Positions 23,449-33,663 of a stretch of DNA of 64,000 bases are shown here, one piece after another. The stretch comes from Paralithodes platypus (Eukaryota; Arthropoda; Malacostraca; Decapoda; Lithodidae): contig CM064517.1 of NCBI GenBank assembly GCA_032716605.1, positions 22,291,276 to 22,355,275 on the forward strand. Direction: 5' to 3'. A program made the translations under genes and the position numbers. The notes under the pieces are model-generated. The model did not search any database. It saw nothing but the letters and a program-made list of their open reading frames with translations, and had not been told where the DNA came from. How positions within the stretch are numbered: position 1 is the first letter of the stretch; every line of letters starts with the position of its first letter.

Positions 23449-23927
23449 CCCTCCCGCCCCGGCTACGCATTACATAAATATTCCCCGAAATCCGGGTGTT
23501 TTGGCCGATAAACGTCTAGGCTAGGCTACCGTATATTTGTTATTCTGACTGCTTCCCGCATTCCCACGCATCCCCAAGCGTAGCTGTGTTATTTACCTGT
23601 AGAATGGCGTTAAGTAGAGCTCTCTAAGTCAACTGGTTGACTTGTGATGATGATTTCATTGGAGATAACTTTATGGCAAAAACAGCCACTTTACACTACT
23701 TTTCGATACTTAACAACAACATACAGGCACACACGAACAAGCGACGCTCTCCTTCTTGTGGCCGGAGATGCGGGGCGTCAGTCCAGCCGGCTGTTGTTTA
23801 CATGCGTCGGACCGACGCCTCGCACACGAAGCTCACAGGCTTTCAAGCAATGGTACAATGTTGTACCACCCGGGTTCCTCGGGTCAAAACAAAATGGTAC
23901 ACACGTGTACCACCCGGGGTTGAAGGG
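23449..23927. mobile_element. TTAA MITE family B (piggyBac-derived)
   Basis: It is flanked by TTAA (23445-23448, 23928-23931), with ends CCCTCCCGCCCCGG and GGGGTTGAAGGG. It carries the family core GTAGAATGGCGTTAAGTAG, shared with the ends of both piggyBac elements here. Near the right end are two GTACCACCCGGG subterminal repeats. Open frames inside (23637-23963) recur in other MITE copies and are not genes. Bases 23153-23444 show nothing else. Confidence 0.88.
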
Positions 23928-24047
23928 TTAAATATGTACAGAATTAGTAATATATTTTATTAAATAATAAGGACTATACTAGAATGCTATCCAGATAAAA
24001 GTTAATAATACAGTAGGCTACTTGTAAGAAACTAGCATCATAAGTAC

Positions 24048-24268
24048 CTGGAAGATAGAAAATGGTGACGCCTCTTTGGAGGCAGAGTCAGCGGTAGGTT
24101 GGAGTTCATCACTGGGCTCCTGCTGCGTGTCATAGTTGAAGTTGAGACTAAACAGATCATCCATGGCATTGAGGGCCTTGCGGGTCTCCACTGTTGGGTC
24201 GGTCATGTTGAGGCTACGAGAAGCGTTGTTGTTTACACTGACGCTGAACTCATCCCGCTTACCCATTG
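24048..24268 (-). CDS. host gene exon, candidate BUB1/BUBR1-like checkpoint protein (downstream exon)
   Basis: This 221-nt exon is preceded on the minus strand by a pyrimidine tract ending CTGTCTGTAG and followed by CAG|GTACTT. It begins in phase 1 (CA completes a codon) and ends in phase 0. It encodes MGKRDEFSVSVNNN, then DPTVETRKALNAMDDLF and a Ser/Glu-rich linker ending ASPFSIFQ. The P-T-V-x-T-(K/R)-x-A-L-x3-M-x2-(L/M)-F pattern resembles the conserved box upstream of the kinase-like domain in BUBR1/BUB1. Unlike everything around it, it shows no repeats, no stops and balanced codon use. Family assignment is tentative; exon status is better supported because its phase fits the exon at 60324. 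The next downstream exon was not found in the window. Confidence 0.5.
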
Positions 24269-24620
24269 CTACAGACAGGATAAAGGTGTCATTATTTTGT
24301 TCATATATACTGTATGCCTGCACCAAGTTCATCATGCTCTCATTTTTGCTTTAATGTTGTTCACATTGCAGTTACACAGTGAGAGAACAGAGGAGTGATA
24401 GGGATAAGACAGCTTATATTTACATATCACAGGATCATCATACATACTGTATAAACTCAGGTTGGTAAATACAGTAGATTAAAAAAAAAAATGTAATACA
24501 TAGATGATAAGCAGACACAAAAACAAGTAGAGAGGAAGAGAGAGCCAGATACAACAGATTATATTAATAAATATAGTTCTTAACACCAATAACCCCAAAA
24601 TGAAATTAAAGAAAGCATAT

Positions 24621-24692
24621 GATCCTCCGGAGATATGAACCCAGGGCACCACATGCAGAACTTACACGCTCTAACCATTATATCACCAACCA
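24621..24692 (-). repeat. tRNA-like SINE fragment
   Basis: The minus strand reads like a degenerate tRNA: ATATAATGGTTAGAGCG (box A region) and GGGTTCATATC (box B region). A related piece (GATCCTCCATGGATTCAAAC) is at 60260-60280. The ends do not pair into an acceptor stem, so it is not a functional tRNA. Flanking 24270-24600 and 24700-24880 hold no gene. Confidence 0.5.
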
Positions 24693-25115
24693 AGACAGTT
24701 AAGGGTTAACTACATAACTATGATAAATATCCATTTATCGAATACTGGATATCAATCTAATCATGTACTCAACCCAACTGCACTATGAATAGCCTAATGT
24801 TTATGCGAGAAAGGGAAGAACAAGGAATGGGCTCTCAAAGAATCTAACCTCGCAAATTAATTGTTCCTTTAACTATAACTAATTATTTATTAATTGTTCC
24901 TTTAACTATAACTAATTATTTATTAGTGGCCCCTTCATCATTGACGATAAGCCTTATACAGTAATGGCACTCTTCGAACCCTTGCGTCAGCTGTTTGAAA
25001 CACCCGCCACAGAGAGAGAGAGAGACCTGATGTAATGCCTGGATTGTGGCAAAGTATCTGTAACTGCATTCGATGCTGAAATCTGCTTGAGCTATCACGC
25101 CAAGTGGAGTACTTC

Positions 25116-25184
25116 TCTTGGTGTAGCGGCTATGGCGCTCGCCTCCCACGTGGCGGGCCCGAGTTCGAATCTCGGCCGGGCCGC
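25116..25184 (+). repeat. tRNA-like module (Gly-like, CCC anticodon position), copy 1
   Basis: Box A-like TAGCGGCTATGG and box B GAGTTCGAATC, with CCTCCCACG in the anticodon position. It resembles a tRNA-Gly-derived SINE promoter. It lacks a good acceptor stem, so it is not called as a functional tRNA. Confidence 0.6.
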
Positions 25185-25735
25185 ACCTAAAAACATTTGG
25201 GGCGAATTTCCGCATCAGACGCAGTTCGGATGTGATTGTTAAAATTGTAAATTGTAATTGTGTGTCATTGTAAGGTCGGCAAAAATAGTATGGTGCCGTT
25301 TCGAGGTCACTTCACTGGTGGCAGCGGTGGGATATCTGAGAGGCTTAGTTGGGGAATCCCCATGGTGTACTGGCTTGCCTTAACTGGTCGGCTAGAACAG
25401 TTGCTAAGGCTAGAGCTCTCAGAAATTCTCGAGATGATGTCCCAGTGACTCCGGTTCGTTAGGGAGGTATGGTGGCAGATTTCCTGCACTGCCTCCTCGC
25501 CATGGTGTGTGACCCGCCCGGCAAGTGACGGATATAAGGAATGTCGCTGGTGATCGTTGTCTCGGAGCCTCGCTGTAGTTGACACGCTCAGACTTGTGCC
25601 TCGCTTGCTTTCGCTCGCTCGGAGTCTTCGCTACCTGAACGATAATGTGATGTAATGCCTGGATTGTGGCAAAGTATCTGTAACTGCATTCAATGCTGAA
25701 ATCTGCTTGAGCTATCACGCCAAGTGGAGTATTTC

Positions 25736-25804
25736 TCTTGGTGTAGCGGCTATGGCGCTCGCCTCCCACGTGGCGGGCCCGAGTTCGAATCTCGGCCGGG
25801 CCGC
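25736..25804 (+). repeat. tRNA-like module, copy 2
   Basis: Same sequence as 25116-25184 with identical A and B boxes, in the second tandem SINE unit. Confidence 0.6.
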
Positions 25805-26110
25805 GCCTAAAAACATTTGGGGCGAATTTCCGCATCAGACGCAGTTCGGATGTGATTGTTAATATTGTAAATTGTAATTGTGTGTCATTGTAAGGTCGGC
25901 AAAAATAGTATGGTGCCGTTTCGAGGTCACTTCACTACATCGTAAGGGTACGCTAATTCTCTTACGGAATCGTCCTTATGATCGAGAGTTCACTACGAAA
26001 AAACTTTATAAAAAAATAAAATTAGAACTGCAAAAACCCATATCCCAACTTGTGGATGTTTTCCCATGTGTGCTTGCCCGCAGACGCTGATCCGCTCAGC
26101 GCCATTCTTC

Positions 26111-26624
26111 CTTCCTCTCTCTGTGGCCCGTGCCTCCGAACATGTGTTCCCGCCCTCTCTTCATTCTTCTGGTCTCCTAGTGAGTCTTTTGCTCATTTGT
26201 ATTATCTGAAATGTTCTAGAATAGGTTCAGACTAGATAGGTCAGGCGTCCCCATTGGCACGGCCCACAGGAGTGTGTTAATATACGGTGCTTTGTGCTGG
26301 CTCCCACGCGCTCCCCTTGGACGCGTGTGCCATTGTTGTTTTGTCATTATTTCTCTGCTTTCAGCTTAGCCTATTAGTTACTTAGGAGGCTTTTTGATGC
26401 AGGGCTCCGCTTGTCTGGTAGGTTAAGCGCGTTTTTCATCTTCGGCAGTCTCTATAGCTTAACCCTCGGAATCCGGGAGGCCTCATATGAGGCAAAATGC
26501 GCGGGTAAAATCGTCGTCGTCGTGCTGCTTGCCCTAGGCCTCGTGGCTAGCCTCATGGTAGGGGTTATTTTATGGCTAGGATGCATTATTGTTATTATTG
26601 TTCTGTATATTGTAATAATTGTAG
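26111..26624. other. no clear gene
   Basis: It contains TTAACCCTCGGAATCCGGG (26459-26477), which resembles a piggyBac-type left terminus, but no matching right end was found. The open stretch 26411-26695 encodes a hydrophobic peptide without a recognisable family and is not called as a gene. Confidence 0.35.
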
Positions 26625-26826
26625 CCATAAGATGTGACCTTCCCTTTCATGAATTAGTGTTATTTATGAAAGGAAGGTGTCAGGAGACGTTCTGACAATT
26701 ATAACTATGTATGTGTTGTGTTGGTCCATAAGATGTGACCTTCCCTTTCATGAATTAGTGTTATTTATGAAAGGAAGGTGTCAGGAGACGTTCTGACAAT
26801 TATAACTATGTATGTGTTGTGTTGGT
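26625..26826. repeat. 101-bp tandem duplication with internal hairpin
   Basis: 26625-26725 and 26726-26826 are essentially identical. Each unit contains ACCTTCCCTTTCAT ... ATGAAAGGAAGGT, arms that can fold. It lies just upstream of the plus-strand DIRS leader and could be its terminal repeat. Confidence 0.85.
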
Positions 26827-27390
26827 CTATCTTGTTGCAAACAAGTTAGAAAACACAAAGGGTTTGGTTCAACTCTTCCGGCGGGAAATAGCGGAGTACT
26901 ATTTTTACCGGAAACCCTCAAAGGAGGGCTGGAGTAACGATCCAATGAACCCTATCGTGGTCGGAGTACAGTACCACTACAATTCCCGGAGGATGAGAAG
27001 GCTTCCTAAACGGGTTTTCGGCTCAGCCGGAATGACGCGCCTATACATCAAAGATATCTTCACGCGGTGAGGAAAGACCTGTAATCTGTCGTCACGGCGG
27101 AAAGGCCTAGATTGGAGTTACAGGTCATCCGTCATTGAGGCGGCAGCATAGAGTTAACGATTGACATTCTATAGGAATGTTACTTGGTGGTCAGTGATAC
27201 GGAGTGTCATGGATAAGTACAGTAGTCATAATACCTTTAATGAGAAAACCGGTGGGTGGTTTTCCAGAAGGGTACGAAGGTAAATTATAGTAGGTATTAC
27301 TAGGTCTAATTTGCCGGCGTATTCGAGGTACATATTTGTGTGAATGTCTTGGATTATCCTTAGGAGCATTGATTCTTGGAAATTTCTTTC

Positions 27391-27393
27391 CAG
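27391..27393 (+). promoter_or_regulatory. splice-acceptor-like CAG in DIRS leader
   Basis: AGGAGCATTGATTCTTGG then AAATTTCTTTCCAG lies 83 nt before the Gag ATG. The minus-strand element keeps the same tract ending in CAG (7623-7621), 61 nt before its ATG. Conservation in otherwise diverged leaders suggests a 3' splice site. This is inference. Confidence 0.4.
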
Positions 27394-27476
27394 ATCTCAC
27401 ACATCTACCTCGGCACGAGCCCCAGATAGAGGGGGTCGATCCCGGCGGGGAGGGGGGGGGGGTCGTCATTGTCATC

Positions 27477-29975
27477 ATGCCTTATGTAACTTTGTGTTCA
27501 ACACCAACTTGCATGAATGTTCCGGTATTTCACCATAAACTATGCATTAAATGTGTCACTTGCTTAGATCGCTCAAGAGGTATTTGGCTATCGAAAAAGT
27601 GCAGTGTGTGTTCAGAACTCAGAAGCGGTTTGTTGAATCATCAAGAAGTGTCTTGCCAAGTGGCTCTGATAGAAATCAAGGCTACCTTTAACACATATAC
27701 AAAGGAGATCGCACACAAGGCTTTGCAGTGTGACGACGAAGTGTTGTGGGACTACCTCATTATTAAATCTCCGGCAACAAGGCTTAAATTATCTCGTTCA
27801 ATTAGTAAATCGAAACCCACTAAAGTTATTTCGAAAGAATTGATTAGTACTGATGATGACTGACAATACTCACAAGGCAAACCCCCCCCCCCCCTCCTAT
27901 TTTTTTTTCAGAAGGAAAAGATGGTGCCGGAGCTCCGACGACCACGTCAGTTGCTCGACCGTTGGAATCAGCCGGGGTAGTAACTAAACACTAATTTTCC
28001 CTCCCCTATCACTTGCTCTAGTATCTCTCAGTCAAACGTCCTATGTCCGCGTGGTTACAGATGTCATTCCTCCACCTTTGGAGAAAGTTCCCATCAGGAA
28101 AGGCCCCATGCCGTTACTTTACGGTCCCGATCAATCATGGGTAACTGTAATGGCCCAAAACCCTTCAGTTGCGCAACAGATGATTTCGGGAGAGCTTCCG
28201 GTACAGGAGGACTGGGTAATTCAAATTAATGAAAATAGGAAGTTACGTGCTCTGAATGCATCAAGTGAGACTTTAGATGTTTCGGTTAAGGCTATCCCTA
28301 GTGTATATGCCCCTAACTATTTTGTGTATGCTTCCTCTCCAGCTCTAGGTACCAACTCATCTGTATGACTGTATACGGATTGGTCAAAAGTTGATGGTTT
28401 CAATGATGTAAAAGCTCTGGCACTTTTGACGCCGGAATTAGATACAATTCCTATCAGAGACCAATCCGGCAACCCAGTCTTGCAGATGGGGGAAGTGGGT
28501 ACAGGTCCGTGGGTGGAATGGGAGGCGGAAGCTCAGAAATTCGCTTCTACCATCACTAGTAAGTCCTCTCACCAAATCCCACAGGAACAACATAGCTGGT
28601 TCTCCCTCCCAGTTGCTAGAGCCGGGGGTGTCTCTCAAGCTTTATTAGACTTCTTAACCACTCCTAAATTGTCATTGTGGGAAATACAGGAACCCTTTTC
28701 AAGCCCACCCCCGACTCAATTGGACAAGGACTTTAACCCTCACAGACCGGTCTCGCCTTCTATAGGATAGCCCTGAAACCCAGGATATCTGGCCGAAAAA
28801 CGTTGTAATAGGCTAGCCCTAACTTTGTTATTTTAACTGCTAGAGAATTCACACACATCACAAAATGTAGCCCTGTTTTGTATCTGTAGACTGGTGTTGA
28901 GTAAAGCTCTCTAGGTCAACTGGTTCAGTTGTGATGACGATTTCCATGGAGCGCATTTTTCCGCGATTTTAGCAATATCTCACAATAATAACAACTAATC
29001 TTGTTCTCCAAAACAATAACAAAAGTCAGACTTCTCCTTATTGTATTCGAAGGTGCGCGTCGCTCCAACCGTATGTGTTTACATGCGTCGGACGCACGGC
29101 TTTCAAAACAAGTTTAATAGGCTTTCAACCTTATGGTGCTCATGATCCCATCCGGGTGCCGGGCCCTAGTTTGTTATGCGATCCTCAGAACCCAACCGGG
29201 AACCGAGTGTTAAGTTGAGACAAAAGGCTTTAAGACTCCTCTCTCAGCTTTTGATGAGTCATTAGACAGCTCAGTCACTAGTCAGGACAACTCAAGCAGT
29301 CACAGACTCACATGCTAAGAAGACGCTTACTCTGTCTCGACGCTTGATCATACAAAACTCAATTCAGTCTCTGGGTGACGTTAGAGTCGCCTTCTTGGAG
29401 GCGGTCCGTGCACGCCAGGGCCTAAGGGTCCACCTGATTAAGAAAGTACCGGAGGACATTGGTCGCCGAGTAATTTTGTCCCCAGTATTAACACCAACTC
29501 TTGTCTGCCCTAATACTTGGAGGACTATATTTAACTTAGTAGATGCCTCTAGAACGACTGCCTCCCCGGCACGGAAGGAGTCTCATAAATTCACTAAGCC
29601 TTACGCAAAACCAAAAGTTAGTCAGAAGGCTCACACTAGTGGGACTAAGTTTTTTCCAACCTTCAAATCCCCTTCCACGCCGGGAAGTAGTCCTGCGAAA
29701 ATAGAAGCAAACAGGGTTAGGGTTCCGGTAAGTGGTATAAAGGTTAATCTAAGAATAAACCAGGACAGGGATCAACGACTGCTACTGCCAACCAGCCGTC
29801 TACCCCTACCACACCACAGTAAAAAAACTAGTCACACACAAAACTCTCTCACTCCCGGGGCCTGTCGTGGGCGAGTTGGATACGAGTGTAGTTCTGCCGG
29901 ACAAGCCCAGTTGCGTGTCACGGAGCTTGGCCCCGGCGAACTTGGGCACGGACAGTGGTACGCAAGGGCATAACT
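27477..29975 (+). pseudogene. DIRS-like Gag
   Basis: ATG at 27477 (MPYVTLCSTPTC) opens a Cys/His cluster (C-x4-C-x7-HH-x3-C-x2-C-x2-C-x12-C-x2-C, residues ~7-45), then AHKALQCDDEVLWDYL. The first frame stops at 27863 next to a C run (27881-27895). Later blocks match the minus copy: MPLLYG (28108), SGELPVQEDW, YFVYASSPAL (28320), SSHQIPQEQHSWFSLPV (28567), then, after the MITE at 28737-29209, IQNSIQSLGDV and LEAVRARQ (29350-29415). Multiple frameshifts. The N-terminal cluster may be a zinc-binding domain. Gag identity rests on position and shared blocks, not on a recognised capsid fold. Confidence 0.7.
28737..29209. mobile_element. TTAA MITE family B-like, inside Gag
   Basis: TTAA at 28733-28736 and 29210-29213. 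Removing the insert and one TTAA restores the Gag reading DFKLRQKALRLLSQ across the junction. The interior has ATCTGGCCGAAAAACGT and GTGTTGAGTAAAGCTCTCTA, the family B core. The ends are degenerate (CCCTCACAGACCGG and CGAGTG). Confidence 0.85.
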
Positions 29976-30867
29976 TGGTAGAGGCTCCGACGACCTCGTT
30001 TACGTCAACCAATGGAAATCAATCATGTTTCTTTAGAGGTGGAGTCACTAGTCCAGGAAATTATCACCAAGTGTATCATTGTCCCGGTCAATCCAACTTG
30101 CTCAGTTTACACGTCCAGACTTTTTCTAGTGCCAAAGAGGGACAGTGCTCAGATGAGGCCGGTCGTAGACCTGTCTCACCTGAATCACTACATTCACAAC
30201 GCATCGTTCAGGATGCTCACTGTGAATCAGATCAGGTTAACACTTCCGCTGCAAGGTTGGATGTGTTCTTTGTACCTGACAGAACCCTATTGGCATGTCC
30301 CGGTAAACAAAACGTTCCAAAAATTACTCGCCCTGAGAATAGAGCATTAGACTTGTCTTTCAAAGGATGCCCTTCACTCTGAACCTGGCACCAAGAATAT
30401 TCACCAAATTAGTCCGACAAGCTTTGCTACCACTATTAACCCTCCAGACCCGGCACCCTTAGCTCGCGACTGTACTGTGGCCCGGGTGTTTTGCCGATTA
30501 TTGGGCTATGTTCACTCACCAGTAACTCAATAAATAGGGCATGTATTGTTATGAATAAAAAAATAAAATGTTCCACAAACCTTCCTCTGTAGAATGCCAT
30601 TGAGTAGAGGTCTCTAGCCCCAGTGGTTGCATAATGGCGAGCGCGGGAAGTAGAGTGATTTTCGGCGGAAAATTCTTCCCGCGTTCGGATGCGTCGCCCC
30701 GGCCCCGGCTACCACGCACCTAGCCACTCGTCGCGCCAGTGTTTGCCTCCCATAGACGACTTTAGTGGTTGATATTGACAATGTGATGTTTGTTTGATAT
30801 CTTTATAGTTATTTTGAGGCCAATTATATAAAGTATGTGAATTAGGGTATCACTCACTAATATTGCT

Positions 30868-31270
30868 CATTTTCACTCGATACCATACGTTTTATTAGTA
30901 ATTGAGGTAGGTTATTGTTATATTAGGCACTGATTATTCGTTATCACAGGTGTTTATTATACTTTGGCCAACAAATATTAGGTCTTGTGTCACTTTCACT
31001 TAGTTATATGCTTTGTAAATGTTTTATATACAATTTATTGTGTCTTTTTTCACTGATTTATATATTTCTATAGGTTCTAATCATATGAATGTCACTTATT
31101 ATATACATTTATGTGTCACTTTCACATATTATTATGGTGTTATTGTATTTGTATCAATTTTCTCATAATACATATGACTTTTGAATTACAATAAATTGTT
31201 TTACTTCCACTTATTGCCTATATACTGTACAGTATATACATATTGTCACTGTCTTTGGTACTTTCACTAT
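30868..31270. repeat. dispersed TGTCACTTTCACT motifs, piggyBac 1
   Basis: Variants of TGTCACTTTCACT recur between the left end and the transposase stop (for example 30990, 31112, and a degenerate one at 31245). The same motif array is present in the same position in piggyBac 2 at 47140-47470. It could be a transposase-binding array or a 3' UTR element. Confidence 0.6.
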
Positions 31271-33476
31271 GATTAGAACTCCTGCTTGGAGTGGTAATCA
31301 AAGAAGCACCCTTCAGCACAGAGTGGCACCTCGCACTCCACACACTCCATGGTGGACTTTTTCTCTGACCTTGAACTCAGCCTGGTGTTGTAGCAGACAT
31401 AGCACCGCTTCTGCTGCTGTCAGAGGCAGGGAAATGAGCCTGTGCATATTCATGTAATATGCACAGTGCAAGCGGTCAGTAGCGGCGGGCCCAGCATGTG
31501 CCACTGCCCTCTGTGGCATAGCATACTTCTCCAGGAGCTCCTTCAACACCTGCTTTTGGAACCTCCGCAGGCTATTGAACTTCCTGGGTGTGTTCTCATT
31601 CCGAAGCTTGTATATATTGTAGGCATTCAGAATGGCCTTTCCACCATGTGCAGAAAGAACTTTTTGTACCATCTGCACTAGGTACGCAGACAGTCAATGA
31701 AGCCTATCTGCATGTCGGACTTGTCCACCAGCCTCATGTTGATGTTGTAGTCCAGGACAGCATCGGGCTTGGTCACCCTGGCCTGGGTGCGGCGATCCAC
31801 CTTGCCAGTCTCCACCATTTCCCCCTTGTGGACGGTGGTCAGGAGGTTGATCTTCCGCTGGTCGTGCCAGTGGATAGCCAGAATGGGCCCCGACTTCTTC
31901 CGGAACACATCGCCTTTCTTGGTCTTTGGAGGGAAAGGTGGCATGCCATTCCTTCTCCCTCGTACTGTGCCTACAGTCCCCGTCTTGCGCTCATGGAGGT
32001 ACTCTGAGAGAGTGGGAGACGTGTAGTAGTTGTCCGTGTAGAGGACGTGATTCTTATGGAAATAGCGATCCATCATGGCCTGCACCACTGCTCCGCCAAA
32101 GCCAATGAGGGGGTCCACAAGCACGTCCCCTTCCTTCCCGCTGTAGACCAGGAAGTCCAGGACATAGCCAGTTCGGCAGTCGCACAGCACAAAGAATTTT
32201 ATGCCAAAGCGATGTCTCTTTGAGGGGATGTACTGCCGGAAGCTGAGCTTTTCCCGGAACAGCACAAGAGACTCGTCAATGACGACCTTGCGGAAGGGCT
32301 TGAAGTAGGAGGAGAAGCGGTTTCGCATCATCTCATACAACGTCCTAATCTTCCACAGCTTGTCTGGGCAGTGGACGTCGGTGTTGGTGACAAGATGGAG
32401 CGCTGCGAGGATGTCAAGGTACCGGTCGCGAGACATATATTTCCCGAAGGCAGGGGTGGATATGAGATCATTGGTGATCCAATAGTCAGGCAACCTATGC
32501 TTCTTGACATGAGGCATTAGCATAGTGAGTGCCAGGAAGACCATGAACTTGTGATGAGTCACTGGGGTCCACTGCCTCATGTGGCCCTTGGTCACCTTGT
32601 CAAACATGTGGACCTGGAATTGGTGCTGCTTGTTGGTCTCCTTGATGACCAATCCGGTATCCTCCTCATCAAAAAAGGCCTCAAAAAGCTCATGTGGTGG
32701 AGCATTGGGGCCTGCGGGAAAATTGGGGGTAATTCCTGAACCCTCCTGTACCTCATCAAAAGCTGTCACATCAGGCTTGTAATCTTCCCCATCAGCCAGG
32801 TCTTCCCACTCAAAAATGTAGAATGGGTCTTGGCGACGCCCACGAAGAGCTCCAGGTGGTGGCCCACGGCCAACTCGGGAGGCGTGCGCCCTAGGGCGGC
32901 CAGGGCGGGCTACAGCACGACGCCCCCGGGCGGAGCGGATGAGTTGAGGGTCGTCCATGTCCATGTAGTCGTCGTTAGAGTGGTCATCTTGCCCTGACGG
33001 TGGACCTATATAGTCATGGCCAGAGTCATCTGTGAGGTGCCCTTCATCGTCAGTGTCCCCCACATAATCTGGCGGGGAACGAGTGATGCGTGGGCGGCGT
33101 GCGGGGGGCGAGGTGGGGAAGGAGTGGCAGGTGAGGCTATGTCCCCCCGAGGTTCTGGGCTCCTTTGCCTGCGACGAGTGGCAGGAAGCAATGTTCCACT
33201 GTCACTAGGCCCAGGTATTGGTGATGCGAGCTCAAAAACTTCGTCAGGAACACATGTTGCAGGCTGGAGAGGTGGGGAGGACCATGGGGAAAGTTGCGAG
33301 GGCGTATGGCTGGGCCCGGCAGGGGTGGACGCCGCGGGAGCCTCGAACAAAGCCCGCCTAGTTTGCTGTCCTTTTTCACATATTTCCTGCCTTTCCCCTT
33401 TTTGGCAGCAATATGTCTCCTGTCGGGGGACCTAGGAGGCAAATAGGCCGAAAGTGTGAGGTCCTCAACCCTTGGC

Positions 33477-33560
33477 AGTGGTGGTGGTGGTGGTGGTGGT
33501 GGTGGTGGTGGTGGTGGTGGTGGTGGTGGTGGTGGTGGTGGTGGTGGGGGGGGGGGGGGG
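33477..33560 (+). repeat. (GTG)n microsatellite inside the transposase linker
   Basis: About 22 GTG units followed by a G run. On the coding strand it would give a Pro or His run depending on frame. It lies in the low-complexity linker between the acidic N-terminus and the core. Confidence 0.95.
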
Positions 33561-33663
33561 GAATAATGGAGGGCGCCTGGGTCATCTTGGGGAGATAAGG
33601 GAGACAATGGCGGGCAAGATGAGTCACCACGCTCACCCTCACTCACAGCTCACAGCTCACAGG

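Larger units (their letters stand above)
25027..25935 (-). mobile_element. tandemly duplicated tRNA-headed SINE
   Basis: 25027-25313 and 25649-25935 are near-identical ~287-bp direct repeats separated by about 335 bp of unrelated sequence, so the repeat period is 622 bp. Each starts TGATGTAATGCCTGGATTG and ends GAGGTCACTTCACT. The tRNA-like module inside is listed separately. The strand call is uncertain because the tRNA-like part reads on plus. Confidence 0.65.
24880..26110. mobile_element. MITE family A copy split by a tandem SINE
   Basis: The TIR-like start (TTATTAGTGGCCCCTTCATC at about 24922) and the stretch to 25020 match 60080-60160 inverted. Bases 25935-26110 (CATCGTAAGGGTACGCTAA onward) continue the same MITE. 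The intervening 0.9 kb is the SINE duplication. The far TIR is missing. Confidence 0.75.

Noticed and set aside
23637..23963. Open frames of about 100 codons, repeated at 46573-46920 and 57410-57824
   Set aside because: They lie wholly inside family B MITEs and recur only because the MITE recurs; overlapping frames are open to the same extent and no protein family is recognisable.
25116..25804. Functional tRNA-Gly genes
   Set aside because: Good A and B boxes but no acceptor-stem pairing, and two copies lie inside a duplicated repeat unit; a tRNA-derived SINE fits better.
26459..26477. Left end of another piggyBac-type element (TTAACCCTCGG)
   Set aside because: No matching right end with TTAA could be found within a plausible distance.
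26411..26695. Small hydrophobic membrane protein
   Set aside because: A 94-codon frame in repeat-rich DNA that runs into a tandem duplication; no homologue recognised and no splice or start context to support it.
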